Below are positions 1 to 11,917 of a DNA stretch of 64,000 bases, piece by piece. The translations under genes and the position numbers were made by a program. The first letter of the stretch is position 1; each line of letters starts with the position of its first letter. The notes under the pieces were generated by a model, which did no database searches, was not told the DNA's origin, and was given only the letters and a program-made list of their open reading frames with translations. Source of the DNA: Mimosa pudica (lineage: Eukaryota > Streptophyta > Magnoliopsida > Fabales > Fabaceae); assembly GCA_029929735.1 (NCBI GenBank), contig JAKELP010000001.1, forward strand, positions 6,587,001-6,651,000. Reading direction: 5' to 3'.

Positions 1-608
1 TCTGCTTGAATCTGAGCTTTCTATAGGTTTGATTAGGCCTTAAAACTAAAAGTATGATTAAAATACAAATATTTAAATTAGTTTAAAATCATATACCTGA
101 AATTTCATATATTACCATTTTGAGCTATTTAAATGCCTTTGTATACACCTGAAGCTAGAAATTTTTCACTTTCTTTTATCATAGAAAATGTGAACGATTA
201 TTAAATTAAAAAAGCCGAGCTTTGTGTAAAAACAATAAGTCAAACTTAGAAATTAAGCTAGTTGATAATGTAACAAATAATTTACATAATTTATTTATTT
301 TATATATTATAAATTCTTTTTGAAACAATAAGCCATATCTGCAAAATCGTAAGCTAGATCTTACCATAAAAACTCAGTCTATTACTCAAATATGCCTAGC
401 AATAAGTTTAAATATGAATATGTCCGATCCTATTTACTAAAAATGTTAGGTTAGACTTAGAAGAATTTAGGCTATATATAGATCTCTAATAATCAGATGG
501 CCTAGGTGAAAATAGATTCATTTTGGTTTGCATAAACCTACTTTATTTTTAGACATGGATTCAAGCAGCAGGCCTCAAGTTTATAAGTCACATGTGTTAA
601 AATATAAG
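1..608. other. AT-rich stretch, no gene recognised
   Basis: No open frame with protein-like composition, no RNA gene and no delimited repeat was seen here. It could be intron or flank of a gene whose last exon may lie at 609-726. Confidence 0.5.
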
Positions 609-726
609 CTTGAAGGATCTTGATGCTCCACTGCCACCGCATATGTATATCAAGGCTAAATTTGTGCAAAAAATATTGGAAGATCAGAATTCGCAAGTTC
701 TATTCGATAAAAAGCTGCCATATTAA
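609..726 (+). CDS. Possible last exon of a gene extending left of the window
   Basis: After a pyrimidine-poor but usable acceptor (AATATAAG) an open frame of about 38 codons has ordinary protein composition, with KDLDAPLPPHMYIKAKF near its start and LFDKKLPY at its end, then TAA. It is much less biased than the surrounding AT-rich DNA. I do not recognise the family. No convincing upstream exon was found; a short ATG-containing stretch at 555-620 is open in another frame. It could be a real terminal exon, a pseudogene remnant or chance. Confidence 0.25.
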
Positions 727-2241
727 AATTTCCTAAGGACATAATCATGTGTGTATGTGTGCATGATATGGACATCTTTCCAGAAACAGTTCGATCTTTA
801 TTGATATGTAAGGAGCGTCAGTTTTAAATTGAAATGAAATGCACATGTCCATTTTTCAGAATTTGTTTTAATTGGAAACATCTATGTGCTTCCTTCATAA
901 CAATTCATTGTTTTGAATTACTTTTGTCTTTAAAAATACTGCCAACTTCTCTTGGCGAATAGGAGGATTATACAATTTATTTAAATAAAAAAGAGTATGT
1001 TGGTTTGAAATTGATTGGCAATTATATACTCACATTTTATGCTTTGGAGCAAAAGCCAAAAGAAAAATCGACAATTAACTGCTTTTGGTTGAGAAGGACT
1101 ATTGAATTTGAAGGTTTGCCTTCATTGTCTTGCGAACCTTTCCTCTTTATTTCTTTGATTTTATTATTTTTTCTTTTTTAAGACACTTCTTTTGGTCAAG
1201 TTGTTGGCTTTTCATTTCTTTTGATTTTCATTTAGATATTCTCAGTCACATTTAATACAATTACATCAATTTAAACCTAAAAATTAAATGAAGGGAATTT
1301 CTGTCAACACATTCAGAGTTTGACTAAACAGTGTACATTTTTGTTTAATTTTTCAAAGACACAAATTTGATCTATTTAGTGAAATGAATTATACACGTTC
1401 ATTGTATAGTCATATATTCCAACAATAAAAATGGTTAAGAGCAAGTTTGTCAGAGAGGTTTTCACTCAAGTGTTGACCTTCCTCTTGAAAGTTTTAAAAC
1501 ACGACAACTTTATTTTAACTGTCATTGTTCATAATTTATCAGTAAAAAAATAAATTGCTGCATTTTAAAATTTTCACGACAACTTTAAACTAAAAAAAAT
1601 TCCAGATCAAAATAGCTCTCAAGTAAACCCTTATTTTGTTTAACCCTATTTTTTCCGTTGAGGTTGAATAACTTATAAGTGATAAATTATTCCCACGAGG
1701 TTGAAAGGAAAGATGCACCTGGGCCGCTTCTTTTGTTTAACCTTGGGCTCAACGTGCTTACGGGCCCATAACCAAACTCATTGCCAATATATCAATCTCA
1801 CTTAGAAAAAATTTTCGATGAAACCCCCTTAAAAAACACTTTGGGCCGAACGATTTCATTTCTCTCCTACACACAACTATGAACTATCTCTGTAGTTAAT
1901 GTATGTCCCGCTTATAACCTCAAACCGTTAGTGTTTGCCTCTTTAACTAAAAAAAAGTTTAAATATAAGGACTAAGTATGGAACAATAAAAATGGAAAAA
2001 GTATATAGACTAAGTAGATATTAAAAAGAAAAAAAAAACATAAAAGCCAATTTAATACTGATTGAAATTAAACTATAAGTACTTATAAACTAATTATACC
2101 AAAAAAAATATAATATATTAATTGATAATTAATTCATTCATCTATATTAAAAATTCATTAAAAGTCTGAATCTATGACTACATCAAATAATTGACAAAGA
2201 AAAATGATATATGATAGGAAGAGAGAAAAATGAGTGTTTTG

Positions 2242-2327
<86 letters not shown>

Positions 2328-3520
2328 CTGCTGATAGAGCTTGCCCTTCTTCAACCGTTAAGGGGGAAAATTGTTACCACTAACGTGATTGGAGTAAAAT
2401 TTTTATTTTTTATATTAATTGAATATATATGGTTACCCAATTAGGGCATGGTACAAATTGAATATACAGGGTTCCTCTTTTGTTATAGGAGTATTAGAGA
2501 TTCAAGTAGTAGTATATTGCAAGTAGGCTAATTTGGTCAAACACTTCGGCTTATCTTGGGCTACATTCCAAATTCTGAGAATTCACTTTCCCTCATTCCA
2601 ACAAATTTCTTTGCTCCTATCGCTTTAAATAAAGGTTCGTCTTCCGACTGGTTCTTTTTCAAAAAATTGCTCATGACACACACACACACAAATTAAAACT
2701 CCATTCATTATTCATCTCACAATATTTTCTCGTCAATTATATAATTAAATGATTAAAATCTAAGTATGTCTCAAAACTTTATACCGTCTCTCCTTTTGAA
2801 TTTATATCATTTGTGCTTGACTTCTTTGGGATGTGATATAATCTACTTAAAGTTAGATAAACGAAACAGAAAACCATCTTGATCAGCTTGGAATCTAAAC
2901 ACTTGAAAGATCTAGTATATATACTTCTCGATCTAATCCTCTTTTGTGCGTTTTTTTATCTTTCTCTGATTATAGTTTATGCGTTATGTCACAAACAAGG
3001 AAAGAAAACGTTACAACAGGTAGCTATCCTTACAGAACAGATATTAATAACGATAATGTGACTTAACTAGCCACTGATGTAATAAACATGCCAATTTGCA
3101 TAACCAAGTCGTGTATGTGTGTGTGAATATAATTTACAAATTATTATCGTTTAAAGACGTATTCCACAATTCACTCTCAAAATAGAATGCAAAAAATAAA
3201 AAATAGAACTACCATCTCTCATACTGCATTGAAGTGAAATATTAGGGAGTCATAGTGCCAAAATACTTTTCCCCCTCTCTGTCTCAAGCCAAGAGTGTGT
3301 ATATTCTTTTAAGTTAGGTGTGTATAGGGCTGTTTCTTAAACACGAGAGAGACATATATAGAGAGAAAAGAGAAGATTTAGTATGTGATGACTGATGAGA
3401 GAAAATTTTCAAATACTAATCATTTCTTTCTATATCTATCCCTCTCTCCAACTCCAACTACATATATATAATTTATTTACTTACTAATAAACACAAAATT
3501 GATGATGTACTTTTATCTAG
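727..3520. other. Intergenic, one long TA microsatellite, no gene
   Basis: The stretch contains a TA repeat at 2243-2326 and a short CA run near 2680. Short open frames here, including one of 60 codons at 2879-3061, have no recognisable domain and biased composition. The part next to 3521 should include the 3' UTR of the DUF620 gene. Confidence 0.5.
2243..2326. repeat. (TA)n microsatellite, about 42 units
   Basis: Uninterrupted alternating TA for about 84 bp. It makes a spurious open frame of alternating Tyr-Ile on the + strand. Confidence 0.98.
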
Positions 3521-4185
3521 TTATGGAGAGTTTGAATTAGGAAATACATCAGCAGGTGGAATGAAATGATCCATTGAGAGGCCAGGCACATTGAACATAA
3601 TATCATCAATAGTCCAATGTTCTTCCATTCTAGTTCTACTATGTTGTGTTGACATTTCCTCGAACCGGAACACGGTGGCGATGGATCGCCCTTGATGGGC
3701 AATCAACATGCCATCGACATCTCTGTAGTCATCAATACAGCTGCCAATGGTGGTCTCCCAATACACTGGATCAGCATCCAATGTTTCATCCATTTGAACC
3801 CTTGTAAGATGAGAGTCCTCTAGGTATATGAGGAGACCACTCTTTTGACAAAAGTAGCCATACAATATGTGCCTTATTACTTCTGCATGCCCCTCACTCC
3901 TTTCAGTCACAGCCGCACGATCTGCCCATGCCTTTAATACAAAGCATCCAACGTCCCCAATTTTGCTCTCCCCTAAGCATTGTGCATTGGTGAATAAGCT
4001 TGCTGTGCTCTTTGGATCCAAACCCTGGGACACAATATCAAGGAACAAACTGTTAAACTTTGCGTTTTATTTATTGCATTATTATAGGAGTCAAAATTCT
4101 ATGTTAAATATCTATACTAATTATTGTCTAATTGTTTGGACAATGTCAATCAAACCGGCCAGAGTAATATAATAAATTAATCAAA

Positions 4186-4236
<51 letters not shown>

Positions 4237-6425
4237 ATTGAGCTGGATTAATTTAATTGTAAGATTGAGCTGGATCAGATGGCTTTCCCCCCAACTTAGA
4301 TCCTTTTACGTACAGAGGAGTTTAATTGTAGAAATAGAGGAAGAATTAGATAAAACTTAAGCAGACCTTACGGATGAACCTATGAGAAACATGTATCTTT
4401 CTTTATTAAAAATTCTTAGTATCACGAGAGGGAATAATCTGCTCTTGGGGATTTTTCATGTGCAAGAAGGAAAATAAAGCAGAAACAAAAAAGGAAAACT
4501 GGTCAAGAAAGGAGGGGCAATAATGCAGAAATAAATGAAGGAGTAATATTCGTTAAAGTGATAAAGGAAAAAGTTAAAGCTAAAGGACAAGGACCATATA
4601 TAATGGAGATTAGCCATATAACTAGGTGCCTGTGTTAAGGTGGCAATCCCAAGATCATTATGCATAAACAAACAATCTAAGATGATGTCAGGTAGATATT
4701 CACATGGCGCATTAACTAAGGCTTTAAGCATGAGTATGAGTATAAAACAGTTACGGTGTAGGGTAAAGCATGCGACAGTTTCTCCATGATGGTCACTTTT
4801 GTCAGGGATACCCCTTCATCAATTATTTGATTGAGGTTTCATTTTGTTCCTTTCATCAATCTTTATCTTATTTGTTTTGTAAAACCTAAAAAGTGCTCAC
4901 AAACTATTGGCTTTGTCCCCCACAAGCCTCATATTCTGACAAATACACCCTCCCCCACTAATCGAAAGATACTCAAAGAAAGAATCAAAAGTAACATTAT
5001 ATTGTGTTCAAACTCTGTTTGGCTCGAAGGAAGACTTGAAACTAGAAGACTATTTATTTTCCTGTCTGACATATTTATCATTACAAAATAATAATCCAAA
5101 AAGCATAATAAGTGTCGTTGAAAAACGTCATGATTGAATGCCAAAGTAGCACAATACATGGAGTACATATCTAGCATAGAAATATACTGCATCCATTCTT
5201 AAACAGGTATGAGAGCTAGCGACTAATTTGGGTGTATTTAGAAATTTACTTATGTCTGTTAATTGTAACAAATATAGGTTGTTTTTAAATTCCAATTTTT
5301 CTTCTTGACTATTCTTCGTAGAAACTCTTAATGTGAACAGCTAATATGACACCTTTAAAAAATTATAAATTTGGGAGACAATATATATAATCAAATTAAA
5401 GCAATAGCTAACTCTCTTATATTAAGAACAGTACTCCCAAATTAAAGCATTTAACTAACTCTTAACTCAGTAGTATAGTTTATACCTGAATGATGCGACG
5501 GAGTGGCCGTTGAGGGCCTCTGGCGGCATTGGTGCCGAGCCACGGGGTGTGGCGCCACACGGCCTTGCCGTTGCTGCCGGCGACCACCTTGTGGCCACCA
5601 ACGACCAATTCCAATGACCACATCCCAGGATGCATTTGCCATAGAACAAAGCGTCCATTGTCACTACTTCTTGTCCCCAAACACTTCACATTCTTCCCCG
5701 TTGATATCTCCGTCTCACAACACACCATCTTCACCGTTCCCGTTGCATACATATTCTTCATCTCCTTCTTTTTCTGTTTCATACACCCTGTTGCCGCTAA
5801 ATATTGTTGTATGATATACTTAGCCGTTGAGTTCTCCTGTTTCACAAAAATAACATTACATGTCATGTTAGATAATTAAGCATATACCACTTAAACTTTT
5901 TTTTAGAGAAATTAAGGATGCGAAATTTATCACTTTAAATTACCTATAATTAAATTTTTTCTTTGACACTAATTTATTTTACGTAAAAACTAACTATGAC
6001 ACCTAAGTACATGTGATGTCATATTTTATTGACTTAACATGCTTCTTAATTTTAAAAGAAAGAAAGGTGGATGGGTGGTATATGTAGAGAGATCTTACGA
6101 ATGGGATATCTTTAATGGGAAAGGAGTGTGAAGGATGGTGAATTAAAGGGATTGGAGCTAAAGGGCAGGCTAGGACACCTAGGAGGAGTCTTAAGTCTTG
6201 AGTTTTGGCTTGAACTGTTGCATAGAATGAGTTTGATGAAGAGGAGGAAGAGAGGGTGGGTCCTGTAGGAGAGACTTTCTGAGCTCTGAACCATTCTCTA
6301 ATGGCTTCCCAAGAGCTTTCCTTTTTGGGACCTTCTTCTTGCATCTCAGGGTCTGGACCTTCCATTAGTGGTGTCAATGGCTGTGGGGCCCAATTCTGGC
6401 GCCACCGCCCCGATCTTGAACCCAT
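3521..6425 (-). CDS. DUF620 family protein, three exons, 393 aa
   Basis: Plant-specific DUF620 protein of unknown biochemical function. On the - strand the exons are 6425-6099, 5836-5486 and 4024-3521 (TAA end), with GT-AG introns of 262 and 1461 bp; all junctions stay in frame. Exon 1 starts MGSRSGRWRQNW and carries PLMEGPDP (20-26) and an LRLLLGVLACPLAPIPL segment (78-94). The conserved core runs from KDIPF-ENSTAKYIIQQYLA across the first junction, through VLWQMHPGMWSLELVV in exon 2, to RPLRRIIQ-GLDPKSTASLF across the second junction. Exon 3 has WETTIGSCIDDYRDVDG, SRTRMEEHWTIDDI and the end GLSMDHFIPPADVFPN. The length is near the short end of the family and nothing is broken. The ATG gives a start typical of one DUF620 subgroup. 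The assignment rests on remembered family motifs. It is convergent with the first transporter gene, more than 5 kb away, and unrelated to the array by sequence. Confidence 0.9.
4188..4234. repeat. (TA)n microsatellite in intron 2 of the DUF620 gene
   Basis: About 47 bp of pure AT alternation, lying in the long second intron (4025-5485). Confidence 0.97.
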
Positions 6426-7094
6426 TTAATTTGCTGTGATTTTATTCAGATGAAGATGCTGATGAAGGGAAGCAAGAAAGCAAGAGATATAGAGAGATGA
6501 TGGCGAAAGTAAGTGTTTGTAGGAAGATGAGAAGAGTGATGGGATAAATATTTGAGGGGAAACAAAAGAGCAGAATATATATGATGTCGCTGTCGTTGAC
6601 CATTATAATATGCTGTCGGTATGTCATTGGATAGTGTTAGTATTAGCCCAAGAATCATTATAGATCCAAAGCAAATTTGGTCCGTTGTGCTAATTGGACC
6701 CAACTCCTGGCCTACCAACCAAATGTAAGATTTTCTTTGGATCAACAATGACCACATACGATTATTCACCACACTTTCTTCGTTTTGGTAAAAAAAACCA
6801 TGCACTATATTCATGAATCATGAATTCATAATATATCATGGAAAATTTCTTTCCTCGAGAATTCCCAATTTTTACATATCCCAGAAATTTTTACATTTTG
6901 AAGAGGTACTCCGTAGGTCGTTAAGCATTAATGAAATTGTTGCCTACAATTTTTTTTGATTTAATATTTTTTATTTAAGTTGTCTACAATTTAAATGAAT
7001 AAACTACTATTTAAAAACAAATAAATCAAATCATCTCATGAAATTAAATATTAAAAAAGTTTTGATATTAACTTTATATTTTGATAAGATATTA
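6426..7094. other. Upstream region of the DUF620 gene, nothing delimited
   Basis: This holds the promoter and 5' UTR of the - strand DUF620 gene. No clear TATA placement could be chosen. An antisense-looking open frame at 6446-6814 has low-complexity composition and is not supported. Confidence 0.4.
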
Positions 7095-7331
7095 CTCACT
7101 CCGGTCCTAAATATAAGACCTAGTTTACTTTTTTGAAAAATCCTAAAAAAACAAAATATAAGTGAATTATAAATTGATTTACCTAATTTTTCCCCTTAAA
7201 CTAATTTATTTAACTTATAAACTAATGACTAATCTAAAAATATATCAAATATGTCATAATTTAATAACATATTTTGTAACCTTAACATCTCCAAAAAAAA
7301 GTCTAGGTCTTATATTTAGGACCGGAGGGAG
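7095..7331. mobile_element. Stowaway-like MITE, family A
   Basis: Terminal inverted repeats of the form CTCACTCCGGTCCTAAATA...TATTTAGGACCGGAGGGAG flanked by TA on both sides. Length 237 bp. Family A has many copies in this window with conserved inner arms (AAGACCTA and TAGGTCTT). Confidence 0.9.
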
Positions 7332-8337
7332 TATTATTTAATCATATACCTTCTGGCAAAATTTCAATATTTACTTAAAAAATTTAAATTTTTATTTAAC
7401 TTTCTTTTTTAAATTAACTTTAGAATATAATTCGTTAAATTGGCCAGCCTAAAATAAAATGATCAAATTTCTTAAGAAAAATGAAACGCTCAAGGCATTT
7501 GTTTTTAAAACTGGTTGCTTTTGTAAACTCATGCTTAAAAAAGCAGGCCTATTCAAGCTCAAGTTTGTGAATTGGGTTGGCCAAGTAGGCTGGACCAATC
7601 TGAAATACCAGTTCTACACATATTAGCCTGATTTAATAATACCAACTTTATAATTCCCAGGACCTTACCACCACTTGCAGGCTACCTAGAAGTAGAACCT
7701 CTCAAAAAAATTTCAAAATGCTGGATTGAACTTATTGTAGTGGGAGGAAAAAGCACATAGAAGAAGAGGAGGAGGAGGAGGATGAGGTTTGAGAGGTGGT
7801 TGGAGCTAAGGGGTGTAAGAGCGATGTGGATGAAGGATTTGAAGTTTGTGGGCTTCGATGGTGGAGAACGGCAGAGGAAGTTTTGGAAGCTTTGTGGGTT
7901 AGAGTTCACTGCGGGGCTTTATAGAGCGTGGGAGAAGAAATGGGCGGTGAAAAGAAAGAAAATGAGAAGTGAGATTTTGGAGTTGGTTCAGGCCTTTGCA
8001 TGTGCTTTTTGTGTATGTAAAATATTTGCCTGTGACGCAAAAGGTACAGTTGTAACTTGTTTCTATACCAGCGCTCACAATTTTTAAGCGCCAATAAAGG
8101 TGCGCTGGTATAGTTATTTTCTCTAACGGCGACACTAGGCTTGGTCTTCTTTACTTCGGTTATAGAGGCTTAGAGGAGAACTATTGAGCTACTCTTGTAT
8201 GTGTATTTTTTTATTGTTTTCTGACAATCAAAATATCTTTTATATCCATAAAATAATATAAGCGGCAAAAATGAATAAGAGTGGAAGTGCAGAGAATCAC
8301 ATGTGAGATGATAGATTTAGAAGTTTTGCATATTGTT
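7332..8337. other. Intergenic with a GCGC-stem hairpin
   Basis: No gene was recognised; overlapping open frames on both strands at 7682-8135 are low-complexity shadows. At 8064-8112 TATACCAGCGC and GCGCTGGTATA form an inverted repeat, seen in similar form at 16193-16276, probably terminal parts of a repeated DNA transposon. Confidence 0.45.
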
Positions 8338-8555
8338 CCATCTGGTTCTAAATATAAAACCCAATTAATTAATTTTTCTAGAAGAAAATCTTAAGATCTA
8401 AAGCAAAATAATTCACTTATAAATTTATGTATTTATCTAATCTTTTTCCTTAAACTAGTTTAGTTGACATTTTAACTAATAGATAATCTAAAAAATATGT
8501 CATAGTTATCTTTCTAAAAAAAGTCAACTAGATCTTATATTTAAGACTGAAAGAG
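8338..8555. mobile_element. Degenerate family A MITE
   Basis: The left end (CATCTGGTTCTAAATATAAA) and right end (ATCTTATATTTAAGACTGAA) are diverged family A termini about 218 bp apart. The next MITE starts within a few bases, so the two insertions are adjacent. Confidence 0.75.
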
Positions 8556-8560
8556 TAATA

Positions 8561-8804
8561 CTCCCTCCGTTCCTAAATATAAGATCACTTTGGGGAAGTG
8601 GATAAGGTCCTTAATATAAGATCACTTCCTATTTTATCTCAAGTTTTGCCCAAACTGCCCTTATACTCCCTCTTTTCATTGAAAACCCCTCCTTCTTTTA
8701 AAGTTAAGTAATTGAGGGGATTTTGGGAAGATCATGTAACTTTATTGTCTTCTTTAATCTCCCCAAATTAACCAAAATAATCTTATATTTAGGAACGGAG
8801 GGAA
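8561..8804. mobile_element. Stowaway-like MITE, family B
   Basis: Ends CTCCCTCCGTTCCTAAATA and TATTTAGGAACGGAGGGA with TA on both sides. The inner arms (AAGATCACTT, AATCTTATA) differ from family A. Confidence 0.88.
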
Positions 8805-10192
8805 TATATTAGCATGTGCCAATAATTGATATATATAATTTCTCAACTTCCTTGACACGGAATAATAATGAGGGTTTGCAGCATATTATATTTGCGAGAA
8901 CATGCAAAGACGTGGCAGCCTACCCCGAATCATCCAAAACACAAAAGTTCAAATCACTACAGGCTTGCAAGTTGATGTAATTATGTGAATGAGCCAAGAT
9001 CACTACACCTTGCATAAATATATAAGCACGTGCCGGGGCCCATTCTCCAGTCCTCTTTCACACCATTCACATTGCCTCGATCGTACCCGAAACAGGCCCC
9101 GTGTCGGTAACAATTAAATATAGTGCGTATGATAAATATGTGAAACATTTACTTAATTGAGTTAATTAAGTTAAGTAGTCTGCTTTAGTTTTAATAAACC
9201 CTGATAATTATTTTCTTAATTCTTAATTGTGTCTCTTGATTATTGAGTAGGGAATATAAATAGTGGTAATTTGAAAAAATATTGACTAAAATTAAAAATT
9301 TGTCTTATTTTTTAATTGAATTACAACTCCAAAAAAAGTCTTATGTTAAAGATTATAGGGAGTATTTTCTTTGACAAAATCGTATTTTGGTACGCACAAT
9401 CTCACATGATTCATGCCTATATTGTTCATTTTGCAAGTCTCTTCCATTTCCCTGATGAATTGGAAACAAATTTTCAAAAGAATTAGGTGAACAACTATAT
9501 TTTAGCCAGAATTTCAATCCCACGTCGTCATCTTAATGCATTATTTCTATTTTCAACTATAATTATTTGTTTTTGTCTTTCTCATCAGTTTTTATTTCGC
9601 CAATTTTCCCTCATACTTATATTCTTCTTAAATAATGTAAGGGTGCTCCTTCCAATCATAAATATAATAAATCTTATGCCATTAAAATTTTGTCTCAGAT
9701 ATAAGAGACTAACATGACAATTAAATGCATTTTGGGATAGAATATCCTTCACTCCTTTATAGGAGAATGGGGTGACAGATGATAAATGTATTTTAATTTT
9801 TGATAAGAGTGTATACATTATATTTCATGAGCTTCAAACATTACTTTACTAGCATTCTTTAGTTAGCATGAATTAGTTAAACACGTGTTGTTACTCCTTC
9901 AAGTCATTTTTTTTGTTTTTTATTCACCATTGTCATTATTATAAGACACTAATTTTTAATTCTTGTAAACCAATAAATATTAGTTGAGTCATTGAATTTG
10001 AGTTAAATTGACAATTTCTCACAACTCTACCCCTCATTACATTAAATGACTTAATATTGTGAAATTTAAACCTTTAAGGATAAGATGGAAAAAACAATTA
10101 ATGTGTCCATTGTTGATTTTCATTCGGGACCAATTTTTTTTAAGTCGGCGGCCTACATAAAGTAAGGACCAGATGGAGCGATGTTAATGTCT
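8805..10192. other. Intergenic, no gene recognised
   Basis: Mostly AT-rich. A GC-richer patch at 8900-9110 follows a TATA-like string (ATAAATATATAAGCAC near 9015-9030), but no open frame, tRNA, snRNA or known miRNA stem was recognised after it. Confidence 0.4.
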
Positions 10193-11553
10193 TGGAATTC
10201 ATACTTTTTAGCATGATTCACTTGCTTTTATATACACTTTTTGGAGATTTTGTAGCTATTTTGGAGGCTAAATTATAGGAAGGACGCATAACACTTTTGG
10301 TTGCACATTTGTTTCTAGTTTTTGTCAAAGTTGTTATTTTGCAAGGTATTTGTGTATTAGGCAATTGAAGGCAAATATTTGAGAAGTTAAAGATGATCAA
10401 AGGAGCATGCTTGGAACATCCTATTTGCATGAGAAGAGGTTAATTTTGCAAGAAAGAATTTGAGCCACGACATGATTTTATGCATCCGTTTTGAGCCGCG
10501 GCACAATTGCACTTAATTGAGCATCAGAGAAGAATTGTGCCGCGGCACAGTTGTCTGCCATTGTTTTGTGCCGCGGCATAATCGCGAACAGCAAGGCAAA
10601 AACGCATAGCATTGAAAAAATTAGGGTTAAAAGGGGCAAAATCAGAGGCAGCTAAGCATTCTTGACTTCTTGGAGCACTTGGGAGGATTTGGCTATGCTA
10701 GGGCTTGCTTTTTGGTGGGGATTGAGCTAGAGTTTGGAGTTGCAAAGAGATTTGGACTTCCTTTCTTGGTTTTTCCTCTCCTTTTTCATTCTCTACTCAT
10801 GTTCATGTTTGTGTTAATGTATATTCTCATGGATTTGTTGAACATGAGTGGCTAAATACTTTTATTCTAGGATTATTTTGAACATTTGTATGGATTAACA
10901 CTAGATTCCTCCTTTTATTTTGTTATTAATGACATATGTGTTTATTTTACTCTTTACCTAATGCTTCTAAGTGCTTGATCACCATTTAGTTGTTAAGTTC
11001 ACTTGATTGATGCTTGAGAGGGCTAGGTTGAGTGTAGAACTTGGGTAAAATAGTGCAAGAACTTAAAGTTTGCTTGATGAATGGATGGTTTTGTTGATAA
11101 GATAGAGATATACTTATTGACCTTGCATAGTCACATTAGGATTGGAGCTTAAAATTGGGTTTTATTAATTGTAACAAGAGATTGAGCAATTAATAGAATT
11201 AAACACTTGTTCTTGACTCGACGGAGCGTTTATAAGTACTCATTGAATCCTAGACTAGCACATGCAATAATTGATAGCATCCATAAGAGGAGGTTAATCA
11301 ACTGTTATGAAATACAAAGGGGAAAAATAACCTTAGAACTCATTTCATGCTTGAAGTCAATGAATCACTTGTTTATAATTTTTCTTATTTATTTTTATGG
11401 TTACCCTTCACATCTTGATATTTGACTCACTCAAATTGGGCGAGAGTGCGATAATCATTACTTGACCTGGTTTTGGAACCAAATCCTTGTGGGGACGATA
11501 CTTTTCTTATCACTTTATTACTTGGCGCGACCCGTGCACTTGCGGTGCGAACA
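10193..11553. mobile_element. Solo-LTR-like repeat, copy 1 (1.36 kb)
   Basis: This segment is repeated in the same orientation at 27018-28387 with high similarity over its whole length. Both copies start TGGAATTCATAC and end GTGCGAACA, so they have the TG...CA ends of an LTR. The 3' part has the CTTGGCGCGACCCGTGCACT text common in plant LTR elements. No primer-binding site follows and no flanking 5-bp duplication matches, so this is a solo LTR or fragment. It contains several near-palindromes around CCGCGG. It ends 365 bp before the first transporter ATG. Confidence 0.7.
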
Positions 11554-11845
11554 AGCGAGTATATGATTGGAATGTAAGATGTGTGATTAAGAATTTTGAA
11601 TAAGTAATAAGCATTTTGAGATGCGTCATTTTGATAGTATTTTCACATAAAATGGCCGAAATAGTATACTTATTTGAACCAATCAAATTGCATTGTGGGA
11701 TCTTGCTCAATCCTTGTTGTACTCTATAGTAAATGACAACTCATACATATCATAACTTCCACGAGCATTATATTATATTGGAAATCAATACTATTGTAAT
11801 CATTCATCGCATTTTTTAAGTAGTTTTGCCCCACACAAGAATGCA

Positions 11846-11853
11846 TATATAAG
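11846..11853 (+). promoter_or_regulatory. TATA box of the first transporter gene
   Basis: TATATAAG 65 bp upstream of the trailing edge of the ATG at 11918, followed by CAACCTC. The same TATATAAGCAACC context precedes the transporter at 29875. Confidence 0.7.
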
Positions 11854-11917
11854 CAACCTCTTTGAAACCTTTCTTGCAAATAAAGAAGAGTAGTTTCTCA
11901 AAACTCCTACATTATTA

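Noticed and set aside
2211..2444. 77-codon open frame on the + strand
   Set aside because: It is mostly the TA microsatellite read as Tyr-Ile and has no other support.
5451..5879. Overlapping open frames around 5500-5880 on both strands
   Set aside because: They are other-frame shadows of exon 2 of the DUF620 gene.
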